From assembly GCF_003086295.3 (NCBI RefSeq), contig NC_092052.1, positions 26,821,427 through 26,885,426 on the forward strand: a stretch of 64,000 nucleotides of DNA, given 5' to 3'. The position numbers and the translations under genes are program-made. Under the pieces are notes generated by a model. The model ran no database searches, had not been told where the DNA came from, and was given only the letters and a program-made list of their open reading frames with translations. Below, in pieces: positions 46,654 through 58,020 of this stretch; position 1 is the stretch's first letter, and each line of letters starts with the position of its first letter. Origin of the DNA: Arachis hypogaea. Its lineage: Eukaryota > Streptophyta > Magnoliopsida > Fabales > Fabaceae.

Positions 46654-48134
46654 CCTTTAGGCAGCAACACCCTCCAAGATATCATGGACGAGGACCACTC
46701 TACAATGCATACCAAGCTAATAGATATAGTGGACAACCTTGTAACTACCAACAAGCCCCACCCTGTGCTTATAGACCATCCTCTCAACGTAGATTTGAAC
46801 CACCACACTCACAAGTTCCTTTTCACCATTCAGCACCATATGACCCTTATCCACCACAATCCCAATCCAATTACTCCCAAAAACCACCACATTCTTACTT
46901 TGAACCCTCTCCCCTAACCAATGAGACCTCACACCCACCCCAACCTCCAGTGAATGACAAACTTCGTGTTCTTCTTCAAGGGCAAGCAAAGATAGAAAAG
47001 GGCGTACTGGAACTCACTACTGCCGTAACTGAGGTAGTAAATTTAATAGCTTCCCGACATCTAAGAACCCGAAGTACTCCCATGGCTGCATGTGGAGAAT
47101 CAAAAGAAGAGCGTAGCATGAAGGAAACACTAGAAACTTCGGTGGACAATGAGGAACATGGCTTTATATTGGAACAAGTGGAGGAAGCCAAAATAGTTGC
47201 AGAGGAAGAAGTGGTTGAAGATTTAGGAGATGCTGAAACTCCATGGGAATCAAGAACCGTAAAGGATTCCACTGAGAAGTCCGAATTTAATGCAAAGGAG
47301 GATAGTGCACGACCTCCACAGCATATGCCCTGTGAAAAATTGGACGGAACAGACCAAGAGGTTGATTCCATGGGCAGTAATGATCACGAATCAAGCTCTC
47401 CTAGTCACAAACTCACATTCGCAACTGAATTCCTTGAGCCTGAAGAACCTTGTCCAAGTGAATACGAAGATGACGTCGAGGTAGATTTCTCTCAACCTCC
47501 AACGTATGACTTAAGTGATGAGGAAGACATAGAAGACTTTAATCAGGACGCAGTTGCAGCTGAAGAATTTTGCAAAGAAGTGGAGGAATTCACAGAAGAT
47601 CACAAGGGAGTAGAACTTACAGAACCACTGGAAACGCCTGTCCCAAGGCCATTACCACCTAATACAAGCTTCAAGTGGGTACAATCCTTAACCTTTAACT
47701 TTATTTTTCCACTTGAATATGGTTTGCTTGAAACAGATGGCCAGCTTAAAGCTCTCTGCGGCTTTAAGAGTAAGAGGGAAATGGCTCGTACTCAGAGCTG
47801 GTGCACAAGGTTCAATAAGGTTCCACGCTTCAACTCGAAGTGCACGGATTGGCATCATGTTCAATTGAATGGATCTCGGAAAACGTTTGGTCATCTTGGT
47901 GGGAATCTAATTTCTGAACCGCCCAGACGGAAAAATATAGATCAAGACGAAGGCGGATTCAAAAGCAAAGTTTGGAATCCTGGAATCTATTCTGACATTC
48001 GTCACCCTGGGAGCCTCAGGACCTGTTTGAAGCTGCTCAAAAGCTTCACATGCCTAGTTTGGGATCCCGGAGGCTGTTGGCATTCCAAACATTGGTGGAG
48101 ATTTCTGGATGAATTTAAGCACAAGCCACCATAA
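46654..48134 (+). CDS. Element C ORF1, main segment
   Basis: Continuation of the frame that begins at 33739; counted across element B with one TSD copy, the ORF is 535 codons without a stop. After the junction comes a Gln/Pro/Tyr-rich region (PYDPYPPQSQSNYSQKPP), a predicted helix (LLQGQAKIEKGVLELTTAV), a long acidic Glu/Asp-rich part (EEAKIVAEEEVVEDLG, EYEDDVEVDFSQPP, DLSDEEDIEDFNQD) and a C-terminal region with many aromatic and Cys residues. It stands where gag-pol stands in element B: primer site upstream, GGTGGG hairpin 50 bases downstream. I do not recognise a family. Element D has a broken ORF of similar build (Tyr/Pro-rich then acidic). A gag-derived remnant that took a new role is possible; so is a captured host sequence. 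Confidence 0.75.
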
Positions 48135-48170
48135 CAGGAAGCTCATCTAATGTCCAACTTAAGGAGTTTA

Positions 48171-48206
48171 ACTAAAAGTGCTAGGTGGGAGACAACCCAC
48201 CATGGT
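48171..48206 (+). ncRNA. GGTGGG-AGACAA-CCCACC hairpin, element C
   Basis: 48184-48189 pairs with 48196-48201, loop AGACAA; flanks AGTGCTA and ATGG are the same as in element B. It is kept although no integrase precedes it. Confidence 0.6.
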
Positions 48207-48342
48207 ATGATCGTTCCTGTTTCCATTTTATTTCGTTTTGTTTATTTTTATATTGTTTTATTTTCATTGAACCTGGATAGTATTCGTAAGCATCTGCATT
48301 GGCATTACATACTGCATAACTGCATATTTGCATAAAAAAAAG

Positions 48343-48790
48343 GGCGTGCGATGCGATCGCATCGCTAAAGCGTTCATGTCAGTTGTGAAAATCACCTCCC
48401 ATGCGTTCGCATCATTCACGCGGCCGCGTGATCTGGAAATCGGCGTAAAAATCCAACGCCCAGAAATTTGGGCTGGAATCGTGCGGCTGTCGTGCGTTTA
48501 GCACAAAACGGCCCACGCGTTCGCGTCCATCACGCGAACGCGTCAGTTGCACAAAACCTATCCTATCGCGTGGATTGCACAACACCCCAAAGGAGACAGA
48601 GAGTTGCGCTGAAACGACGCTGGAATTGTGCGTTTCGCACAAATTCCAGCGACGCGGTCGCATGCCTCATGCGACCGCGTCATTCATCCTTTTTCCTATT
48701 TCATGTGATCGCGTCACTCACGCGATCGCGTCAACCCTCCGTCCACCCTAGCCACGCGACCGCGTGCCCCACGTGTTCGCGTGGATTCAA
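48343..48790 (+). repeat. CGCG dyad array in element C post-ORF1 spacer
   Basis: Pairs of near-palindromes such as ACGCGTTCGCGT, ACGCGAACGCGT and GACGCGGTCGCATG, spread over about 450 bases, matching the type in its LTR (32457-32650). Confidence 0.87.
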
Positions 48791-50000
48791 ATTTATTAAC
48801 CCCCTGTGACGCGAAACCCTACCCCGTCGCGCCCCCCATTCTCCTTCTTCTCCCTTTCTTCTCTGCAACCCTCCCCTGCGCCTATCACCACCACCCCAGC
48901 CACCCCCATCGACCGTACCACCGTCGACCACCCAGCCACGACCACGACGCCACCACCCCCCTTCTTCCTTCCATCTCTTTCTTCTTCTCTTCTCTTCTTC
49001 CCTCCACCACCGCTGCCTCCTCCGCAGCCAGCCACCACCACCGCGCCCTCACCGCTGCAACTCCCACCAACACCCACCCCCTCCCTTCCTTCCCCCTTAC
49101 CCACCCCTCCCTGCACCCCAGCCCTCATCCAACACCACAACACCATCCCTGTTCTTGCTACTTGTTTTATAATTTTTGCAATTCTGCTGTTGCTGTGATG
49201 TTAGTATTGTTCCTATGATGTTCTTACTGTTCAAGCTGCTATTGCGCCTACTCTTTCATGTTCATATTATTTATATCTATTTGCAGTTTATTTTAATTTA
49301 TATGAACTATTCTGCTTGTTGTTTATTTTCCGGGAACATCCAATTTTAGCCGGAATGCTGCCCAATTTTCTGTAAATCGTTTGGATTCTCACTCATGTAC
49401 TGGTTTTGGCATTTTCAATTTTGCTATCCTTAGCTTTTACCAATCCAATTCATGAATGCACGGGCCAGCATTCTTATTCCTTTTGTTTTCCCGGTTAATA
49501 AATCACATTATTGATGATTTGATTTCAAATTTTCGTTATTGGTATATCTATACGAATCATCAACAACTTGATTTCCTTGCTTGAATATGAGTTGTCTGTT
49601 GCTTCAAATTGTGAAATTCTTGTTACTTAGAAACCAATCATCATGCCACTTACTCTTACTTTCTTTTTCCTAACTCACTGATTTTTGCTTTCTAACCTCT
49701 TTTTCACTTTAAAACCACTTCTAACTTTCTAACAACGCCCTCTGTTTTTTGACTCACTCTTTACTTTTACTTTTTAACTCAAGGCATGTTTATGGTTTTT
49801 CCTAATTAACATGAATTCTATTTATATTACATTTTGGATTGAAATTTCTCCTCTCAGCTTTTTAATTCCGAAACAATCCAAAATGCACAATTCTTCAACT
49901 CATTTCATAGTCTACTGCTCTTTTGCCACTATGTGCTTATCTTGTTATTTGCCTACTTGCTTCCCTATTTTTATTATATCCTAAATTTCTGTTTTTCAGG
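48791..50000 (+). promoter_or_regulatory. C-rich tract, AT-rich spacer and candidate 3' splice site before element C ORF3
   Basis: 48830-49150 is almost all C and T with CACC repeats (the frames through it are low complexity). AT-rich spacer follows. CTAAATTTCTGTTTTTCAG ends at 49999, one base before the ATG at 50001: a branch-point-like CTAAAT, a T tract and CAG. Element B has the same arrangement. Confidence 0.5.
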
Positions 50001-51437
50001 ATGTCTGACACTCAAAGAAAGGGAAAAGGCAAGGCAACAACTGGCAAACGGAAAAGAGATGAATCCTCTATGTCTCACCTGGAGCTTATGCATGATGACT
50101 CCTGGCGGGAGAAGTACTTTACCCCGCAAGAGAAAGCTGACCAGCTCATCCCTGCCACTGATCCAATTAAGTTTGCAAACCGATACTGTGAGCTGAAGTA
50201 TCCAGTGTTTGCTACCTCCATAAATCTGTACCTGGAGAGGACTTTGAAAATTCTAGAAGAACTACAGCAGTACACCTCCGATCAGATCAAACAAAGAGGC
50301 TGGTTCTTCTTGGAGAGAAATTTGACTGAGGTCAATGCTTCCTGGGTAAGAGAGTTTTACTGCAATTATTTCAAGACTTCCCTGGATGCAGTGCACCTCA
50401 GAGGGAAGCAGATACTGGTCACTGAAGAGGCCATTGAGGATATTCTGCGCCTTCAGCCTAAGTCAGATAAGCCTAACGGTTACCAAAAGGCTGAAGAGGA
50501 TATGAGGTTTCTGAGATTCGACTGGAACGTTGTCAAGGAGAAGATAGCCCTTGACCCTACTGTCCCATGGGTCATGGGTAAGAACACCACCATGCCTAAA
50601 GGAATCAAGCAGATATACTTGAATGATGAGGCTCGGCTCTGGCACCAGATCCTGAGTAACTTTATTATGCCAAGCACTCATGAGACGGAGCTGCCTGCTG
50701 CTATGATTACCCTCCTTTGGTGTGTGATGGAGGGTAAGGACCTATATCTGCCTCGTTTCATCCGGCACTATATGGCCAGGGTCCATGTCAAAGGCACCCT
50801 CCCTTTCCCTTACCTGGTCACCCAGCTAGGCCATCGAGCTGACGTGCCTTGGGAGGATGCTGATGAGAAACCACCTGCTGCGGACTGCAAGAAGATCATT
50901 CCTCACAGCAGGAACTTTCTGGCTTTAGGATACAGACTTCCATTCCTTCTTGCTTCTGATGAGACAGCCACACCTTCAGCTGCCCCCTCTTCTTCCACTG
51001 CTGCACCTGCCCCACCCACTGCACCTCCAGCTGCTCCTGAGCCTATTTACCATTTGGTGCATCGACTCTTCGCCCGCTTGGATCGTATGGAGCGTCGCAA
51101 CAAGCGACGCTATGAGCACGTCAAGTTGATGATCCGTTCCGGCGGCGACATCCCCTCCGAGCCTGACACCCCTTCTGATACATCTGAGGTGGATGAGGAT
51201 GCTCACGAGGAGGAAACCCCCACCCAGGCTGCACAGGCAGGACCAGAGCAGGCTGCGCCACAGCAGGGGGAGCCACACCAGCTACAGGCTGCAGATCCAG
51301 AGATTTCTATCCAGTCAAAGCCTCCTCTCCAGCAGACAGACCCACCTACCCTCATCCAGTCTGCAGATCCTCATACCACCACCGAGACTCCAGCAGCCCA
51401 TCCTTCCAGTGATGACACTCCTTCACACCCGGCTTGA
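50001..51437 (+). CDS. Element C ORF3: putative plant transposon protein domain, intact
   Basis: 478 uninterrupted residues from the ATG at 50001. Basic start (MSDTQRKGKGKATTGKRKRD) like a nuclear localisation signal; core similar to element B's third ORF: KFANRYCELKYPVF, WVREFYCNYFKTSLDAV, ILVTEEAIEDILRLQP, MRFLRFDWNVV, NDEARLWHQILSNFIMPSTH, ITLLWCVMEGKDLYLPRFI, GTLPFPYLVTQLGHRADVP. Then a Pro/Ala/Ser stretch, a basic coil (LFARLDRMERRNKRRYEHVK) and a Gln/Pro/Thr-rich tail. No signal peptide or membrane segment. The frame also runs open upstream of 50001 but has no ATG there, only TTG at 49923. An intact ORF in an element that lost gag-pol suggests it is useful for the element. Biochemical function unknown. 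Confidence 0.85.
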   Translation: MSDTQRKGKGKATTGKRKRDESSMSHLELMHDDSWREKYFTPQEKADQLIPATDPIKFANRYCELKYPVFATSINLYLERTLKILEELQQYTSDQIKQRGWFFLERNLTEVNASWVREFYCNYFKTSLDAVHLRGKQILVTEEAIEDILRLQPKSDKPNGYQKAEEDMRFLRFDWNVVKEKIALDPTVPWVMGKNTTMPKGIKQIYLNDEARLWHQILSNFIMPSTHETELPAAMITLLWCVMEGKDLYLPRFIRHYMARVHVKGTLPFPYLVTQLGHRADVPWEDADEKPPAADCKKIIPHSRNFLALGYRLPFLLASDETATPSAAPSSSTAAPAPPTAPPAAPEPIYHLVHRLFARLDRMERRNKRRYEHVKLMIRSGGDIPSEPDTPSDTSEVDEDAHEEETPTQAAQAGPEQAAPQQGEPHQLQAADPEISIQSKPPLQQTDPPTLIQSADPHTTTETPAAHPSSDDTPSHPA

Positions 51438-51440
51438 GTG

Positions 51441-51481
51441 AGCATCGAGGACGATGCTTTACTTTAAGTATGGGAAGGTCG
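51441..51481 (+). promoter_or_regulatory. internal AGGA hairpin and polypurine-like motif, element C
   Basis: AGCATCG-AGGA-CGATGCT, seven perfect pairs (51441-51458), three bases after the ORF3 stop; TTTAAGTATGGGAAGGTCG follows at 51463. Confidence 0.68.
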
Positions 51482-53195
51482 CCATCTCTGGCGTATTTTT
51501 TGGTGAACCACTACAGACTCTTTTATTTTATTTTGGTTATTTTTCTGTATTTTTATCTTTATTTTTATTTTTATATTTCAATACTTATACATTGTTCTTT
51601 TCATGTGTTTTTACTCTACTTTCTGCATTTTGCACTTTAGTTTATACCATTAGCCAGTTAGTTTAGTTGCAATTCCAACTTATTAGTTATATAATATGTG
51701 GATTAATTAGTATAGTTTACCCTTTAGCATGTGATAGTTGGTTTAAATTGAAAATAAAAAAGGAAGTAAACTAGAGACTTTAATAGAATAAAAACAATCC
51801 ACACACCTTGTATATAGAACATAACATGTTAGTTAATTAACAACATTTCATCAGGAGGAATACTAAAACTTTAAAGCCACCCAAGAAATTTTACGTTGAG
51901 AATAATGGAAACTCTTAATTTTTACTTGCATGACATGTATAACTGATATATGAATTTTGAGCTAGAGAACACACAGCCTGTGAGTTTTGAGCTTAATTGT
52001 ATGGTTACATTCAAACCATAATTTTTATTCCTGTGTGTTTTGTCTTTCTTTTTTATTCTGATGTTCTTTACTTTGTTTTAATCTATATGTCCAATTATAG
52101 AGTATAGATACATACTAAGAGATGATTGAGGCCATTGCTTGTTTAGCTCACTTATCCCAAATAAGCCTACCTTTTACATCACCCTTGTTAGCCCCCTTGA
52201 GCTTTTAAACCCCTCTTGTTATATAAATCACATTACTAGCCTTAAGCAGAAAAATAAAATAAAAAATCTCAAGTTGAATCCTTGGTTAGCTTAAGATAGA
52301 AATTGTGTATTGTTTAAGTGTGGGAAACTTTATGGGAACATGGATGATAGAAACAAGTAAGAAAGTTAAAAAGAATAAAGATATTTTAAAATAAAAATTT
52401 GGGAAAGCATGCTCATGTGAAATCAAAACAATTGAATTACCATGTGCAATAAAAAAAAGTTTATTTTCAGTATTTAATTACGGGGATACAAAAATTCCCC
52501 AATTGCAAAATAAAAAGAATCAATGCACATGGAATAAAATTTAAGTTAATGAGTTTGCAATACAAAGTGAGAAAAATCTGGGCAAATAGGATAAGAAACT
52601 TTGAATTACAAATATGTATGTTAGGTGATATCTTAGACTAGTCAAGGATTCACTTATTAGCTCACTTAGCCTTATACATATACCCTTACCTTTACCTTGG
52701 CCCCATTACAACCTTGAAAAAGACCTCATGATTTTTGTATGTCTGTATTCTATAATTGTTTATTGGTTAGATGAAGAACAAAGCTATAGAAAGCAAGGAT
52801 AAAAAGAAGAATAGAGTGATTAACCCAATAAACACTGAGTGACTAGAGAGTAAACACAAAAGCCAGTGAGGGTTCAATAGCTCATCACCATATATCTCTG
52901 CTTAAATTGTTAATTGTCTTGCAAGTTTAAAAAATATTTTTACCCATCTCAATTGTAAAAGTGCTTTAACATTATCTAGGGTTTGGCTATGCATATATGA
53001 TTCCTTGAGAATGTGAATTAACTTAACTACATGTAAGTTTCATATACAAGTGAATAATAATTAGAATTGCATGATTCATTTAGGTAGTTGCATTTAGAAT
53101 AGATTGCATTGCATGAGATTCCACCACTTTAACCTTACCTTACTCTTTATCTTGGACTTAGCATGAGGACATGCTATTGTTTAATTGTGGGAGGT
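51482..53195 (+). other. Element C 3' untranslated region and polypurine tract
   Basis: AT-rich and non-coding, collinear with the B 3' UTR in many blocks. TAGCATG-AGGA-CATGCTA at 53159-53176 and TTTAATTGTGGGAGGT at 53180-53195 lead into the LTR. Confidence 0.75.
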
Positions 53196-54642
53196 TGATA
53201 AACCCATATTTTATGATGTATATTGTGCTCAATGCAAGAGATTTATTCAATCCTTCACCCACTTATTCCATGAAAATTGCATGGTTTTACTTTTCCTTCC
53301 TTATTATGTGATATATGTGAAATACATGTTTCCTATGCTTTAAAATTATTTATTTTAATTACCCTTTATTACCATTCGATGCCATGATTTGTGTGTTAAG
53401 TAGTTTCAGATATTTTAAGGCAGGAATGACTTAAAGGATGGAAAGAAAACATACAAAAATGGAAGGAAAGCACAAAATGGAGTTTTTGAAGAAACCGGAA
53501 GCAACGCGAATGCATGGACGACACGGCCGCATGCCTAGCGCAAAAAGACAACGACGCGAACGCGTGACTGACGCAGACGCGCACCATGAGCAGAACACAG
53601 ATGACGCGGACACATGATCGAGGCGAACGCGTGACAAGGAAAACTTCAGATGACGCGACCGCGTGACAGACGCCACGCACCAGAAATTACAGAAAACGCT
53701 CCCAGCGATTTCTGAAGCCCTTTTTGGCCCAGATCCAAGTCCAAAAGGCACAGATTAGAGGTTATGAAGTGGAGGAATGCATCCAATTTAGAGAGAGCTC
53801 CAATTATTCACTTTTCATAGTTTAGATGTAGTTTTTAGAGAGAGAGGTTCTCTCCTCTCTCTTAGGTTTTAGGATTAGGATTTCTTATTATTTCAATTTA
53901 GTATTCCAACTCCTTATCAGGTTCAATATTTCTTTACTTTATATTTCCCTTTTGCTTTCAGATATTTTAATGCTTTCCTTTAATTACTTTTGTTGCCAAA
54001 TTGGCTTATGAACCATTCATGTTTAGATTTGATTTTCTATTTAATATGATTTGAGGTATTTCAGAATTATGATTGCTTTCCTTTATTTACATTAATAATT
54101 TACATTTTTTTTCTTTTGGTTTTGGTTAAGTAATTGGTAACACTTGAATTATCAAACTCAGCAGTGGTTGAAATTGGCAGATTCCTAATTAATCTAGATC
54201 GCTCTAAAGCTAGTCTTCCCACAGGGATTGACTAGGACTTGAGGATCAATCTAATTAGTCCAGTTGACTTAACTAAGTGAGATTAAAATCCAATTCTCAT
54301 CACACCTGATAAGGATAACTAGGATAGGAATTCCAAATTCTCATACCTTACTAAGAGTTTATTTTATAGTTATTTATTTATTTTAATTGTCATTTAAATT
54401 ACTTGCTCCTCACTTTCAAAACCCCAATTTACAAAACTCATAACCAATAATAAGAACATACTTCCCTGCAGTTCCTTGAGAAGACGACCCGAGGTTTAAA
54501 TACTTCGGTTATCAATTTATTTAGGGGTTTGTTACTTGTGACAACCAGAACTTTTGCAAGAAAGGTTGATTGCTTGGTTTAGAAACTATACTTGCGACGA
54601 TAATTTATTCTGAATTCTAAACCGTCAATCTTCAGTTCTTCA
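53196..54642 (+). repeat. Element C 3' LTR
   Basis: TGATAAACCC ... TTCTTCA, 1,447 bases, with the CGCG block at about 53500-53680; followed by the TSD CGCAC (54643-54647). Confidence 0.9.
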
Positions 54643-54647
54643 CGCAC

Positions 54648-55850
54648 GCATGGCTCACGCGTGCACGTGATCTGGAGATTTTCACAGTGATGCGTGTGCG
54701 TACCTGACGCGTACGCGTGGATTGGAGTTCTGCAAGACTACGCGTGCACGTGCTCGATGCGTACGCGTGACACGCGAAGATGACCAGCGACGTGTGCACA
54801 TGCTTGACGCGTACGCGTGACATGCGCGATCTGCAGAAATTACAGAAAATGCTGGGGGCGATTTTGGGCTGAGTTTGGACCCAGTTTCCGGCCCAGAAAC
54901 ACATACTAGAGCCAGAGAATGAGCTGAGACTCAACACAGATTCTCATTAGCATAGTTTTAGTTTTAGGTTTAGATCTTAGAGAGAAATTACTTTTCCTCT
55001 AGGTTTTCTTTTACATTCACATATTTTTAGTTTTATGCTTTTACTTTGGATATTGAGAAGAGTTATTACCTCCGTTGAAGTTATTATTCTAGTTTGTTTT
55101 CTTATTCCCTTACTCTTCCATATCCTTAATCTTTGTTCAGAGTTACATTTGGATTGTTTTTAGAATTTATTAATGCAAAGGATTACTCTTACTTTTAATT
55201 AATTTTCAGTTATTGTTTATCATGTCTTCCTTCTATTCCCTTTTTAATTCTGTGCAAGTAATTTTCATGTCAATGGAGTAGACTCCCAACTTGACTTGGG
55301 GGTTGATTAAATGGAGACCCTAGAGTTGGAATGCTCAAGTGATTAGTTAAATTGGAAGTTGTTGGCTAATTCTCTATTTACTAACACTAGACCTTCCCAA
55401 GGGAGAGGACTAGGATTTGCGAATAAGAGTTAGCTCAATCACTTGACTTTCCTTTATTTAGTAAGGGTTAACTAAGTGAAAATAACAACCTCTTTATACT
55501 ACACTTGAGAGAATTCCAACAAGGATAGAACTTCCAATTAATCATTCTCCCAGTCAAGGCTTTTTATTTTGAATATATAAATCTCTTTTAATTTTCATTG
55601 CATTAATTTACAATTATTTATTTCTTGTTATTCAACTCTAAAAAATTCTCGGAAAACTCCTTATTAATAAGATAGCACCATTTTGTCAACTCGTTGGGAG
55701 ACGACCTGAGATTCATACTCCCAGTATTTTTATTTTAATTTTGTGACACCCTTTCTAAATTGATAAGCGGATTTTAGCTGGTTAAGAACTGTACTTACAA
55801 CGCTGTTCTTATATTATAAATTCTTAATCGGCCGATTTCTGCCCGCATCA
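54648..55850 (+). repeat. Element E 3' LTR, second part
   Basis: Continues the LTR interrupted at 32154. It begins in the CGCG block (ACGCGTACGCGTG units to about 54830), then follows the B LTR closely and ends GCCCGCATCA at 55850. Together with 31842-32154 it makes an LTR of about 1.5 kb. The next bases, GCTAC, belong to the D LTR. Confidence 0.87.
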
Positions 55851-55986
55851 GCTACCTAAAATAAACAGAATTGCACAAGACTCAAAGTAGCATCCATAGT
55901 GGCTAAAAGATAATTAATTCTTTATTAAACTGAACAAATTAAATACAAATTCACTAGGAAAAGATAGGAAAGATGCTCACGTATCA
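55851..55986 (-). repeat. Element D 3' LTR, remnant
   Basis: 136 bases equal to the right end of the D LTR (compare 60654-60789), from GCTACCTAAAAT to CTCACGTATCA. The rest was removed by the E insertion and the later recombination. Confidence 0.88.
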
Positions 55987-57288
55987 CAACACCAAACTTG
56001 AATTGTTGCTTGTCCTCAAGCAACCAAAATAATATAGGCTTAGAATGTGAATTTGCATGAGAATGAGAGTTCGATTAAGCTCATGTCTCTTCTTATAGTG
56101 GGGTTTACAACTGTAATCTTGAATAGTTTTGGCATCTCACTCTCCTTTGAATCAGAAGGATGTCACTGTCATTCGGAATTAGAATCCGGATAATATTATG
56201 AATTCTCTAATCTTTTGTAACTCAATTTAACCCTTGAACACTGCAATTTTTCTTTGATTCTTTTTTTTTTTTGCTTTGGTGCTTTGCACCTTGAGCCTAG
56301 CCGTGACTTTAAATATTTTGTCTCAAGCTTCACTTGACACAGAAACACCACAAGCACTTAACTGGGGAACTCTCTTTAAGTTATGATTTTCCTTTCAGTT
56401 ACTCCCAGACAGTGGTGCTCAAAGCCTTTAGCATACTTTGTTACTTGAAATTGATCTTGACTCTAAATGTTTTGTCTCAAGGATTACTTGACACAAGAAC
56501 ATCACAAGCATATGACTAGAAAAACAACTCTTTGAACTTTTAATCATGTCTGACCTCCCTAGTCATTGATGCTCAGAGCCTTGGATTTTGCTTTTATATC
56601 CTCTCTTTTTTTTATGTTTCTTTTGCTTCAAGGATTAAACTTTTACTTATTGCAGAGACTTCATAATAGTTCTCTAAATTCCTGTTCCTTGTACATCAAC
56701 ATCCTTTGATTCAAATTTAAATATGCACTGTTCATGTCATGTATTCAGAGTCACAGAAAATACCACCATATTTGAATAAATGAGACTACTCTAAAAATTA
56801 AACTCAATTTTTCATGCACTACATCTTTTCTTCTTTCTTTTTGATTTCAAGCTTAGTGTGCAATACGTGAGGCATCTTTCAGAATTAAAGCAACTAACAA
56901 AAATTTTGAAAATAACAGAACTAAACTAGAACCTAGGAATCTAACTAATAAAGGATCATGCAATAAACGAGACAAAATAGCAGAGAAACCAGAACATAAC
57001 ACAGTAAGAGCGGGAAGGAATATAGAATGAAAGGAATTCAACCACCTCAGTTATGCTAGTGGCCATAACATTCCTCCATGAAGAACATTCATCTCCCTTT
57101 GGTGCTATTAAAATAAACAGAAAAGCCATAAGCGAAGCGACAACACCAAACTTAAAGGTTAGCTTGTTCTCAAGCAAAGAAGAACTGAAAACAAAAAGAA
57201 ACAAATATTATGATGAAAGAAGAATGAAAGGATAAAAGAACAAGAGAGAATTAGGATTTGGGAGGGTGAGAGAATGAAAATTAAAAAC
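55987..57288 (-). other. Element D 3' untranslated region with two hairpin/purine modules
   Basis: In element direction it ends with GTTGCTTG-AGGA-CAAGCAAC (56024-56005) and CAAGTTTGGTGTTG (56000-55987) at the LTR. A second module, GCTTG-AGAA-CAAGC (57175-57162) and TTTAAGTTTGGTGTTG (57156-57141), lies further upstream at the place where element A has the module before its third ORF. The remainder matches A's 63500-64000. No ORF recognised. Confidence 0.75.
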
Positions 57289-57840
57289 TGCACGGCGCAC
57301 TAGTGGAGGTGTGCGGCGCCGTACGCGTACAGCATGCGGACGCGTGGGTCGCCCGATTTTGATAGTGACGCGTAAGCGTCTGGCACGCGTACACGTGCTC
57401 TTGGTTTGTGCGAATCGCGTGAAGGCGGCCGTGCGCACGCACAACTCTCTGTTCGCGTGGTCTGGGAACCAAAATTTTCATATGACGCGTGCGCGTCGTG
57501 CACGCACTCGCGTGGATGGCCATTTGTGCAAAGGACGCACACGCATCAAGGGCGCGTACGTGTGATCAAGTTTGTGCCTCTAGCACACTTCCAGCCTCAA
57601 TCCATCACAACTCTCTGCCCAAACACTCATTGACGCCAATTTTCAGAGTCACGCATACGCGTCAGGGATGCGCACGCGTGGGTGGCTAAAAGCGCAAACG
57701 ACGCGCACGCATGAGATACGCGTATGCGTGGGCTTGTTTGTGCGCAAAACATAGTTCCAACACCACTCCTGCTCAACTCTTTATTCACTTTTATTTTTCA
57801 CGCACAGACACATATAACGCGTACGCGTCGTGTGCTCTTT
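57289..57840 (-). repeat. CGCG dyad array in element D spacer
   Basis: Many copies of ACGCGTACGCGT-like and GACGCGTGCGCGTC-like motifs within AT-rich surroundings. The D LTR carries the same TACG-centred version (60518-60597). Confidence 0.87.
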
Positions 57841-57974
57841 TTTTTTTTTTTTTGCCTGAAGTGTTTGGTTCCTGTTATAAAATAGCTGCATGATCAAAAA
57901 ACAGTAAAAACTCAATAAAAATCAAATAAGTAAGACAACTACTACTACGAAAAATAACTAAGGATACGAAATTA

Positions 57975-58000
57975 TCAGGTTGCCTCCCAACAAGCGCTTC
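57975..58000 (-). ncRNA. AGGCAA hairpin, element D
   Basis: On the minus strand GCGCTTGTTGGGAGGCAACC; same place and sequence as after the A integrase, although D has no integrase. Last stem base changed (CCC to CCT). Confidence 0.45.
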
Positions 58001-58020
58001 TTTAATGTCACTAGCTTGAC

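Larger units (their letters stand above)
32155..54642 (+). mobile_element. Element C: non-autonomous Athila-like retrotransposon with two intact ORFs, hosting element B
   Basis: LTRs at 32155-33621 and 53196-54642, flanked by CGCAC (32150-32154 and 54643-54647), with a tRNA-Asp primer site at 33625. Between them, after setting aside element B, are ORF1 (33739-33865 plus 46654-48134), a GGTGGG hairpin, a CGCG array, a pyrimidine-rich tract, ORF3 (50001-51437) and a long 3' UTR. No gag, protease, RT or integrase is present, so it needs a helper; B-like elements share its primer site, hairpins and 3' region. Confidence 0.87.

Noticed and set aside
48781..49218. 145-codon plus-strand frame in element C (and the overlapping minus frames)
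   Set aside because: Encoded by C/T-rich low-complexity DNA; several frames are open on both strands at once.
49923..50000. Hydrophobic signal-peptide-like leader in frame with element C ORF3
   Set aside because: The stretch starts with TTG and has no ATG; its hydrophobicity comes from a T-rich tract that looks like the end of an intron. The ATG at 50001 is the better start.
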